Origin: Enterobacter hormaechei subsp. hoffmannii
GTDB lineage: Bacteria; Pseudomonadota; Gammaproteobacteria; Enterobacterales; Enterobacteriaceae
Assembly (NCBI RefSeq): GCF_001729745.1
Contig: NZ_CP017186.1
Span: forward strand, 2,976,001 to 3,040,000
Reading direction: 5' to 3'
DNA length: 64,000 nucleotides
A program made the translations under genes and the position numbers. Shown here one piece after another: positions 57,612 to 64,000 of the stretch. Below the pieces are notes generated by a model. It worked only from the letters and a program-made list of their open reading frames with translations, did not search any database and was not told the DNA's origin. Each line of letters starts with the position of its first letter. The stretch's first letter is position 1.

Positions 57612-58798
57612 ACGACACCCGATTTGAAAGCTGTATCAAATGCACGGTCTGCACCACGGTTTGCCCGGTCAGCGGCGTCGATCCGCGCTATCCCGGCCCG
57701 AAACAGGCCGGCCCCGACGGGGAGCGTCTGCGCCTGAAGGACGGCGCGCTCTACGACGAGGCGCTGAAATACTGCATAAACTGCAAACGCTGCGAAGTTG
57801 CCTGCCCGTCGGACGTGAAAATAGGCGATATCATCCAGCGCGCCCGCGCCCGCTACAGTACGCAAAAACCGACGCTGCGCGACGCGATACTAAGCCACAC
57901 CGATCTAATGGGCAGCCTCTCGACGCCTTTCGCGCCGGTCGTCAATGCCGCCACCGCCCTGAAGCCGGTGCGCAGACTGCTGGATGCTACGCTCAAAATC
58001 GACCATCACCGCAGTCTGCCGAAATATTCTCACGGCACCTTCCGCCGCTGGTATAAATCCGTGGCGGCAGAACAGGCGCAGTTCGCTGAGCAGGTTGCCT
58101 TCTTCCACGGCTGCTACGTGAACTACAACCATCCGCAGCTGGGAAAAGACCTGCTGAAAGTGCTGAACGCCATGGGGACGGGCGTTCAGCTGCTGAGCAA
58201 AGAGAAGTGCTGCGGCGTTCCGCTGATTGCCAACGGTTTTACCGACAAAGCGCGCAGGCAGGCGAAAAGCAACGTCACCTCTTTACGTGAGGCGATCGTC
58301 GACAAAGGGAGACCGGTACTGGCGACGTCGTCAACCTGTACCTTCACGCTGCGCGATGAATATCCGCATCTGCTGGATGTGGATAACACCGGCCTGCGCG
58401 AGCACATTGAGCTGGCGACCCGTTTTCTCTGGCGCAAGCTGGACAGCGGGCAGACGTTACCGCTGGGCAAATTGCCGTTGAAGGTGGTGTATCACACGCC
58501 ATGTCATATGGAGAAGATGGGCTGGTCGATCTATACGCTGGAGCTGCTGCGGTTGATCCCGGGGCTGGAGCTGACGGTGCTGGACTCACGCTGCTGCGGC
58601 ATCGCTGGCACCTACGGATTCAAGCGTGAAAACTACCCAACGTCACAGGCCATTGGCGCGCCGCTGTTCCGGCAGATTGAAGAGAGCGGCGCAGATATCG
58701 TGGTGACGGACTGTGAAACCTGCAAGTGGCAGATCGAGATGTCCACCAGCAAACGCTGTGAACATCCCATTACCTTGCTGGCAAACGCACTGGCGTAA
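57608..58798 (+). CDS. glpC: Anaerobic glycerol-3-phosphate dehydrogenase iron-sulfur subunit C
   Basis: 396 aa. Two 4Fe-4S ferredoxin motifs near the N terminus ([12 protein letters not shown] and [12 protein letters not shown]), then two cysteine-rich CCG domains (KEKCCGVPL and [12 protein letters not shown]). It anchors GlpAB at the membrane and sends electrons to menaquinone. Last gene of glpABC; an 8-bp hairpin follows. Confidence 0.96.
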   Translation: MNDTRFESCIKCTVCTTVCPVSGVDPRYPGPKQAGPDGERLRLKDGALYDEALKYCINCKRCEVACPSDVKIGDIIQRARARYSTQKPTLRDAILSHTDLMGSLSTPFAPVVNAATALKPVRRLLDATLKIDHHRSLPKYSHGTFRRWYKSVAAEQAQFAEQVAFFHGCYVNYNHPQLGKDLLKVLNAMGTGVQLLSKEKCCGVPLIANGFTDKARRQAKSNVTSLREAIVDKGRPVLATSSTCTFTLRDEYPHLLDVDNTGLREHIELATRFLWRKLDSGQTLPLGKLPLKVVYHTPCHMEKMGWSIYTLELLRLIPGLELTVLDSRCCGIAGTYGFKRENYPTSQAIGAPLFRQIEESGADIVVTDCETCKWQIEMSTSKRCEHPITLLANALA

Positions 58799-58802
58799 CC
58801 GT

Positions 58803-58824
58803 TGCCGGGGACACTCCCCCGGCA
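58803..58824. terminator. Hairpin between convergent glpC and yfaY
   Basis: TGCCGGGG (58803-58810), 6-nt loop, CCCCGGCA (58817-58824). Neither side has a clear T tract, so termination strength is uncertain. Confidence 0.55.
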
Positions 58825-58829
58825 CATTC

Positions 58830-60029
58830 TCACTCTACAAACAGCGATTCCACGACGTTGATCCAGCCGTGCTCGCTGGCGACCTCTTTCCCGTTCAGCC
58901 AGCGGCGCAGCATGTTCAGGGCCATCATCGCGCACACCTCCTGACGCACGGCCAGACTGTGGCGGGTAATACTCATCTTCACCCGCAGGGCGTGCGTTCC
59001 TTCCGGGGTTGCCAGGGCGAAGTTGAGATGCTCTTCATCCAGCCCGCCCACAAACAGCGCCAGTCCGGCGAAATGCTTCACTCTGCGCTCGGATGCCCAG
59101 CGCGCCGTCTGCGCCAGCGTCTCCTGCTGGAACGGCACCACTTCGCTGGCCAGCAGCGGCGCACCCGCGCGGGTAAGCTGAAGCGCCAGAAGCCCACCGG
59201 TAAACTGCTCGCTTAGCGTCACGCTGAGCTGACGAGACTGCAAATGCGCTGCGATCTGCGCCGGCAGCCCTTCCGTTCCTTCGAAAATCAGGCTTTCCCC
59301 GGCGACGCGCTGCACTTCCGGCCACAGCGCCAGCATGGCGGTTTTCTCTGACGCCGGTCCGGTCAGCTTCAGTTCAATAATCGGCATGGAGGAGCGATAG
59401 CCCATCGACACGCCGGGAGGCAGTTGCAGGTGATCGAGGCTCTGAGCCAGATCGCTTTCCGAGCGGCCAAAGGTGGTCAGACGCAGGCACAGCGGCGGTT
59501 CAGGCAGTGTGAAGCGCGCGCGCAGGCGCGGCAGGATCTGCTGCTCGACCATCACTTTAAATTCCGACGGCACGCCCGGAGTGAAGAACATCAGGCAGCG
59601 GTTCAACTGAACGGCAAACCCGCAGGCGGTGCCGACCGGGTTATCAATCAGTTCCGCGCTGGCGGGAATTTCAGCCTGCTTGCGGTTGCTGGGGGCCATC
59701 ACGCGGCCACGCTCGGAGAAAAATCGCTCCATCTGTGCCAGCCACGCCTCGTGCAGGACCAGGCCTTCACCTCTGGCCGTGGCGGCGGCCAGCGCGCTGA
59801 GATCGTCGCTGGTGGGCCCAAGCCCGCCGTTCACAATCAGCACGTCGCAGCGTTCGCTGCGCTCGCGCAGAACGTTGACCAGCGACTCAAGATTGTCACC
59901 CACGGTGTTGCGGCGCGTTAACGGTAATCCTTGCTCAAAGAAGAGATCGGCGAGCCAGGCGGCATTGGTATCAATGATTTGCCCATGCAGCACTTCGTCG
60001 CCAGTGGATAACATTTCCACGTTTATCAT
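58830..60029 (-). CDS. yfaY: CinA-family protein YfaY
   Basis: 399 aa from the ATG at 60029 with GGAGAAC upstream; the TTG-type extension to 60047 is not conserved. The N-terminal MoaB/CinA (MoCF) domain has STGDEVLHGQ and NGGLGPTSDD. The C-terminal part resembles the CinA amidase domain, but the usual active-site pattern is degenerate (SEQFTGGLLA). CinA proteins act in NAD metabolism as ADP-ribose pyrophosphatase and NMN deamidase; the role of YfaY is not settled. Confidence 0.9.
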   Translation of the reverse strand: MINVEMLSTGDEVLHGQIIDTNAAWLADLFFEQGLPLTRRNTVGDNLESLVNVLRERSERCDVLIVNGGLGPTSDDLSALAAATARGEGLVLHEAWLAQMERFFSERGRVMAPSNRKQAEIPASAELIDNPVGTACGFAVQLNRCLMFFTPGVPSEFKVMVEQQILPRLRARFTLPEPPLCLRLTTFGRSESDLAQSLDHLQLPPGVSMGYRSSMPIIELKLTGPASEKTAMLALWPEVQRVAGESLIFEGTEGLPAQIAAHLQSRQLSVTLSEQFTGGLLALQLTRAGAPLLASEVVPFQQETLAQTARWASERRVKHFAGLALFVGGLDEEHLNFALATPEGTHALRVKMSITRHSLAVRQEVCAMMALNMLRRWLNGKEVASEHGWINVVESLFVE

Positions 60030-60095
60030 TGTGTTCTCCCATTTCAATGGTCAAAACACTATAGCGCAATCGAAGACCGGGGGAAGAGAGAAACT

Positions 60096-60116
60096 GGCGC
60101 GACTGAACGCCGCGCC
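60096..60116 (-). terminator. Hairpin after yfaZ
   Basis: GGCGCG (60096-60101), 9-nt loop, CGCGCC (60111-60116), a few bp past the yfaZ stop; weak T content on the minus strand. Confidence 0.5.
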
Positions 60117-60123
60117 GAAAGGA

Positions 60124-60663
60124 TTAGAAACCTGCGCTCACACCGATGTAGGGACCATCTGCCAGCGCGTTGTCGCGGTGGCCGTCTTTACCCGCCAGGT
60201 TCAGATAACGATAACCCGCTTCGATGGTGACAGGACGGATGATGGTCCAGCGTCCACCCACGTTGGCTTCCTCATAGCTATCGATACCGCTGGAGAGGGA
60301 ATCCGGAGAGTAGTAGTACTCACCGAACAGGCCAAAGCTGTCGCCGATTTTCCACTGCAAACCGCCGCCCACTGCCGCCGCGTAACCTTCGTCGCCGTCG
60401 TTCGGGTTGGTGTAAATCCCTTTACCGCCGACTGTCGCCAGGAAAGGACCCAAAGGTACGTTGAAGCCCAGCCCCAGGCTTGCCGCATCCCCATCGTCGT
60501 CGTTATGCGTCCAGCCGCCGGTCATCGCCAGGCCTGCGCTATCCGTGCCAAGACCAAAGCCCAGGTGGGTATAATCTTCGCCCGCCGAGCCGTTGAAGGA
60601 AATAGCGTTGGCTGCTGCCGATACAAACATCAGGCCTAAGCCCATTAATGCCACTTTTTTCAT
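60124..60663 (-). CDS. yfaZ: Outer-membrane protein YfaZ
   Basis: 179 aa from the ATG at 60663. Signal peptide MKKVALMGLGLMFVSAAANA, then a small beta-barrel of alternating strands with glycine-rich turns, ending in the aromatic residue of ...IGVSAGF as usual for outer-membrane proteins. Function unknown. Same position after yfaY as in E. coli. Confidence 0.88.
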   Translation of the reverse strand: MKKVALMGLGLMFVSAAANAISFNGSAGEDYTHLGFGLGTDSAGLAMTGGWTHNDDDGDAASLGLGFNVPLGPFLATVGGKGIYTNPNDGDEGYAAAVGGGLQWKIGDSFGLFGEYYYSPDSLSSGIDSYEEANVGGRWTIIRPVTIEAGYRYLNLAGKDGHRDNALADGPYIGVSAGF

Positions 60664-60792
60664 TGTCGTGATCCCGCACAATATATTCAGAGATGTCCAA
60701 AAACCGCGAGATTTTAACCTGACTGTCTGTGGGATCAATGCGCTCAGTGGACATCGGGCAATTAGTTTGTAACGATTTGATAATATCGGTAT

Positions 60793-62202
60793 TTATATCA
60801 TCAATAAAAAACGCATTTTTACGCACAAGCCGCCCAGATTTTCACTGGGCATCAGCTGAAGATGGCTGCGGTGCAGGCGGGCAATATCGTTGGCCAGCGC
60901 CAGGCCAATGCCGGACCCGGCGGCATCGCCCACGTTATCCAGCCGATGAAACGGCAGCATGGCCTGGGAGATCTGGTCTTCGGCAATACCCGGTCCGCTG
61001 TCCTCCACGCTCAGCTCAACGGCATCGTTATCCATGCGCAGGTACACCGTCACGATGCCCTGCTCCGGCGTGTATTTGATCGCATTCTCCAGCAGGTTAG
61101 CGCAGAGTTCGCCCAGCAAAACGTCATCCCCCTCAATCATTACCGGCTGCTGTACGCCGTCATAACCGAGATCGATACCCTTGCTGCGCGCCTGTGCCAG
61201 CCGCGAAAAGCAGCAGTTTTGCACCACCTGCACCAGATCGACAGGGGCAAACTGTCGCTCCCCCTGCTCTTTCCGCTTCACCGCCGAAAGCTGTAACAGC
61301 CTTTCCGTCAGCACGATGGTGTTATCCAGCGTAACGTTCATTGCCCGTAAGCTCTCCTGCCACAGCGCCGGATCGTTACGCGTCAGAGCAACGGATACCT
61401 GCGTTTTTAGCACCGCCAGCGGCGTTTTGAGCTGGTGTGAGGCATCGGCATTGAAGCGCTCCTGCCGCGAAAGTACGCCGCGCAACCGGTCGATGTAACG
61501 GTTAAACGCCACAATCAGCAGCCGCGTTTCCGACCAGGGCAGCAGCTCCGGCAGCGGGGCCAGCAGCCCGGGCTCACGGCGCACCATCAGCGAAGAGAGT
61601 TGCCGCATTGGGCGCAGCACGCGGCGCAGCAGCCAGGCGGTCAGGACCAGCGTCAGCAGTACCAGCAGCCCCTGCGACACGAGTGAGGAAAACAGCAGCT
61701 GAGTGGCCAGATAGCGCCGCGACTGCAACGTTTCTGCGACGTAAATTTCCGCCATCCCGAACACGTTATCTTCGTTAACCGGCTGGAGCAGCTTCGCCAC
61801 GCGGATCGCCTGCCCGCGATACTCGGTATGATAAAACCACGCCAGCGCCGGATAGTGAGTGGTGCGCGACGTGGAGGGAGGCATATTTGGCAGATCGTCA
61901 TAGCCGGAGATCGTCCGCCCGTCAGGGTCAACCACCTTGTAGTAGAGGCGATCGTTCATGTTCAGCTCAAAGCTGTCGAGCACGACCCAGGGCACGTTCA
62001 CCAGCAGCTTGCCCTTGTGCACCACCAGCCGCTCAGACACGGTGCGAGCCGAGGATAACAGCGTACGGTCATAGGCCTGCGTCGCCGCCTGTAGCGCGCT
62101 AACGTAGCTGTTAAAGGCTGACAGCCCCCATAACAGCAGCAGCGGCAAACCCAGAAAGAGCAAAAGTTGCAGGTAAAGCGACTGCGGCTTAACCCACTTC
62201 AT
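60793..62202 (-). CDS. tctE: Sensor histidine kinase TctE
   Basis: 469 aa. Membrane segments at about 10-30 and 170-192 flank a periplasmic sensor domain of the 2CSK_N type (about 35-165). A short linker and HisKA domain follow, with H256 in DASHQLKTPLAVL, then HATPase with N-box CANLLENAIKYTPE and G-box DSGPGI. In Salmonella and Pseudomonas TctE senses tricarboxylates such as citrate. The gene overlaps tctD by 14 bp. It is divergent from tctC, which supports the assignment. Confidence 0.88.
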   Translation of the reverse strand: MKWVKPQSLYLQLLLFLGLPLLLLWGLSAFNSYVSALQAATQAYDRTLLSSARTVSERLVVHKGKLLVNVPWVVLDSFELNMNDRLYYKVVDPDGRTISGYDDLPNMPPSTSRTTHYPALAWFYHTEYRGQAIRVAKLLQPVNEDNVFGMAEIYVAETLQSRRYLATQLLFSSLVSQGLLVLLTLVLTAWLLRRVLRPMRQLSSLMVRREPGLLAPLPELLPWSETRLLIVAFNRYIDRLRGVLSRQERFNADASHQLKTPLAVLKTQVSVALTRNDPALWQESLRAMNVTLDNTIVLTERLLQLSAVKRKEQGERQFAPVDLVQVVQNCCFSRLAQARSKGIDLGYDGVQQPVMIEGDDVLLGELCANLLENAIKYTPEQGIVTVYLRMDNDAVELSVEDSGPGIAEDQISQAMLPFHRLDNVGDAAGSGIGLALANDIARLHRSHLQLMPSENLGGLCVKMRFLLMI

Positions 62203-62863
62203 CGCCGCACTCCAGCACGTAGCCCAGTCCCCGGAGGGTGGTGATCCGCACGCCGCTGCCGGTCAGCTTCTTACGCAGGCGGTGAATATAGAGATCGATA
62301 CTCTCGGGGCTGACGTCGTCGTTCAGGCTGAACACCTGGTCGAAGAGCTGTTGCCGGGAGACGGGACGGGTCCGGCGGTGCATCAGCACCTTCAGTAAAG
62401 AGAGCTCGCGCGGCGTGAGGGAAAGAGGTTCATCGCGCAGCAGAAAAAAGCCTTCATCATCGTACTCCAGCTCTCCCAGCCGCTGGCGCTCCTGGGTTCG
62501 TCCTTCACTGCGGCGCAGCAGCGCACGCAGGCGGGCATCAAGCTCCTCCAGCTCGAACGGCTTCGGCAGATAGTCATCCGCCCCGGCATTCAGCCCTTTC
62601 ACCCTGTCTGCCACGTTGCTGCGGGCGGTGAGAAATAGCACCGGCAGCGTCTGCCCGCGCTTTCTCAGACGATGCACCACTTCCAGCCCGTCGAAGCCGG
62701 GCATGCCGATATCAAGGATCGCGACGGCATAGTTTTCCCCCTGCAAAAGGTGATCGGCCGCCCGTCCATCGTTGACGCAATCCACGGCAAATCCGTTTTG
62801 TACCAGCGCTTTCTCCAGCCAGTGAGCCAGCTCACGATTATCTTCCGCCAGTAAGAGACGCAT
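62189..62863 (-). CDS. tctD: Response regulator TctD (OmpR/PhoB type)
   Basis: 224 aa. Receiver domain with phospho-acceptor D51 (AILDIGMPGFDG) and the conserved lysine in LPKPFELEEL. The C-terminal winged helix has LTPRELSLLKVL and VSPESIDLYIHRLRKKL. It should activate the facing tctC transporter operon when citrate is present. Tandem TGAAAGG repeats lie just upstream. Confidence 0.9.
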   Translation of the reverse strand: MRLLLAEDNRELAHWLEKALVQNGFAVDCVNDGRAADHLLQGENYAVAILDIGMPGFDGLEVVHRLRKRGQTLPVLFLTARSNVADRVKGLNAGADDYLPKPFELEELDARLRALLRRSEGRTQERQRLGELEYDDEGFFLLRDEPLSLTPRELSLLKVLMHRRTRPVSRQQLFDQVFSLNDDVSPESIDLYIHRLRKKLTGSGVRITTLRGLGYVLECGDEVG

Positions 62864-62891
62864 ATCACATCCTGTAAAGTTGGTGTCGCAG

Positions 62892-62925
62892 TGAAAGGGA
62901 AATGAAAGGTTATTGTTTTAACAAT
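62892..62925. promoter_or_regulatory. Candidate TctD operator between tctD and tctC
   Basis: Direct repeat TGAAAGG at 62892-62898 and 62903-62909, 11 bp apart, the spacing typical of OmpR-family tandem sites. An inverted repeat ATTGTT-TT-AACAAT follows at 62912-62925. It lies about 90-125 bp upstream of tctC. Confidence 0.5.
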
Positions 62926-63015
62926 CACGCAACGGAACCGCTACAAGGTGGTTCACATAATCAGAAAAAAGACACCCGTACCCGTACTCCCGGTTCTCCG
63001 GCGTGAGGATAAACG

Positions 63016-63996
63016 ATGAAAAAACAATTACTTTCTACCCTTGCTGCAAGCGTATTGCTGTTGAGTGCCTCTGTAGTCCAGGCGCAGGACACCCCGTCCC
63101 GCACCGAGTGTATCGCCCCGGCCAAACCCGGCGGCGGCTTCGACCTGACCTGTAAGCTGATTCAGGTCAGCCTGCTGGAGACGAAGGCCATCGAGAAACC
63201 AATGCGCGTCACCTACATGCCCGGCGGCGTGGGCGCGGTAGCCTATAACGCCATCGTCGCCCAGCGCCCTGCTGAACCCGGCACCGTGGTGGCCTTCTCC
63301 GGCGGCTCGCTGCTGAACCTGTCGCAGGGGAAATTTGGTCGTTATGACGTAAATGACGTGCGCTGGCTCGCCACCGTGGGCACCGATTACGGCATGATCG
63401 CCGTTCGCGCCGACTCCCCGTGGAAATCCCTGAAAGATCTGCTGACCGCCATGGAAAAAGATCCGAACAGCGTGGTGATTGGCGCAGGCGCCTCTATCGG
63501 CAGCCAGGACTGGATGAAAGCCGCGCTGCTGGCGCAGCAGGCCAAAGTGGATCCGCACAAAATGCGTTACGTGGCCTTTGAAGGCGGCGGTGAGCCGGTG
63601 ACGGCGCTGATGGGCAATCACGTGCAGGCAGTATCGGGCGATCTCAGCGAAATGGTGCCCTACCTGAGCGGGGATAAGATCCGCGTGCTGGCGGTCTTCT
63701 CGGAAAACCGTCTGCCGGGCCAGCTGGCAGACGTCCCAACCGCCAAAGAGCAGGGTTATAACCTGGTCTGGCCGATCATCCGTGGCTTCTTCGTCGGGCC
63801 AAAAGTGACCGACGCCGAGTACCAGTGGTGGGTGGATACCTTCGCAAAACTTCAGCAAACCGAGGAGTTCAAAAAACAGCGCGATCTGCGCGGGCTGTTT
63901 GAGTTCAACCTGAACGGCAAGCAGCTGGACGAGTATGTGAAAAAACAGGTGAATGACTACCGCGAACAGGCGAAAGCCTTTGGTCTGGCGAAATAA
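63016..63996 (+). CDS. tctC: Tricarboxylate-binding periplasmic protein TctC
   Basis: 326 aa, complete; the stop is 4 bp from the window end. Signal peptide MKKQLLSTLAASVLLLSASVVQA, then a Bug-type fold of the tripartite tricarboxylate transporter family with APAKPGGGFDLTCKLIQ, the ligand loop YMPGGVGAVAYN, and VAFEGGGEPVTALMG. It captures citrate or related acids for TctAB. tctB and tctA should follow immediately outside the window. The start has GAGGATAAACG upstream. Confidence 0.92.
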   Translation: MKKQLLSTLAASVLLLSASVVQAQDTPSRTECIAPAKPGGGFDLTCKLIQVSLLETKAIEKPMRVTYMPGGVGAVAYNAIVAQRPAEPGTVVAFSGGSLLNLSQGKFGRYDVNDVRWLATVGTDYGMIAVRADSPWKSLKDLLTAMEKDPNSVVIGAGASIGSQDWMKAALLAQQAKVDPHKMRYVAFEGGGEPVTALMGNHVQAVSGDLSEMVPYLSGDKIRVLAVFSENRLPGQLADVPTAKEQGYNLVWPIIRGFFVGPKVTDAEYQWWVDTFAKLQQTEEFKKQRDLRGLFEFNLNGKQLDEYVKKQVNDYREQAKAFGLAK

Positions 63997-64000
63997 CCGG

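Noticed and set aside
1..64000. CRISPR array, prophage, insertion sequence or toxin-antitoxin system
   Set aside because: No regular direct-repeat array, transposase, integrase or phage structural gene was seen. The tRNA gene proL has no visible attachment-site duplication nearby.

Overview
This 64-kb window is chromosomal DNA of an enterobacterium. Protein identities, gene lengths and gene order match the 46-50 min segment of the Escherichia coli chromosome. The OmpC type, an MgtE/SulP pair, a tctDE-tctC locus and GC-rich interspersed repeats point to Enterobacter (cloacae complex) or a close relative such as Lelliottia or Leclercia. Genus is an inference from recall, not a computed result. 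I see no prophage, insertion sequence, plasmid module, CRISPR array or rRNA operon.

Layout. 1-1.3 kb: start of the fructose PTS operon (fruBK) with two Cra operators. 1.6-8.6 kb: setB, yeiW, efpL, uxuA divergent from yeiQ, yeiR, lpxT. 9-17 kb: mepS, pdeN and the yejABEF peptide ABC transporter. 17-25 kb: yejG, bcr, rsuA, radD, rplY with a structured leader, yejK, yejL, yejM and a proline tRNA. 25-36 kb: a ynaJ-like gene, eco, mqo, a sulP/mgtE convergent pair, yojI, the ada-alkB alkylation-repair operon and apbE. 36-44 kb: ompC, the antisense RNA micF and the Rcs phosphorelay (rcsDB, rcsC). 44-52 kb: gyrA, ubiG, nrdAB-yfaE. 52-60 kb: glpTQ divergent from glpABC, then yfaY and yfaZ. 61-64 kb: the tctDE two-component system divergent from tctC; the rest of the transporter should lie beyond the right edge.

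How the genes work together. Several blocks are complete circuits: glycerol-3-phosphate uptake, diester hydrolysis and anaerobic oxidation (glpTQ/glpABC) around one GlpR/CRP region; ribonucleotide reductase plus its ferredoxin (nrdAB-yfaE) behind NrdR-like and DnaA boxes; envelope stress sensing (rcsDBC) beside the porin gene ompC and its regulator-linked RNA micF; the Ada regulon; and citrate/tricarboxylate sensing (tctDE) facing its binding protein gene. Compared with E. coli K-12 as I remember it, the locus lacks narP-ccm-nap (between proL and eco), ato/yfa (between rcsC and gyrA), inaA/yfaH and the rhm cluster. It has gained uxuA beside yeiQ, sulP-mgtE, and a ynaJ-like gene.

This is mostly ordinary core genome. 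The least explained stretch is 51.56-52.10 kb between yfaE and glpQ. It carries copies of a GC-rich palindromic repeat around a roughly 155-nt element whose inverted repeats nest into a multi-branch fold. I did not find a convincing new defence or metabolic system.
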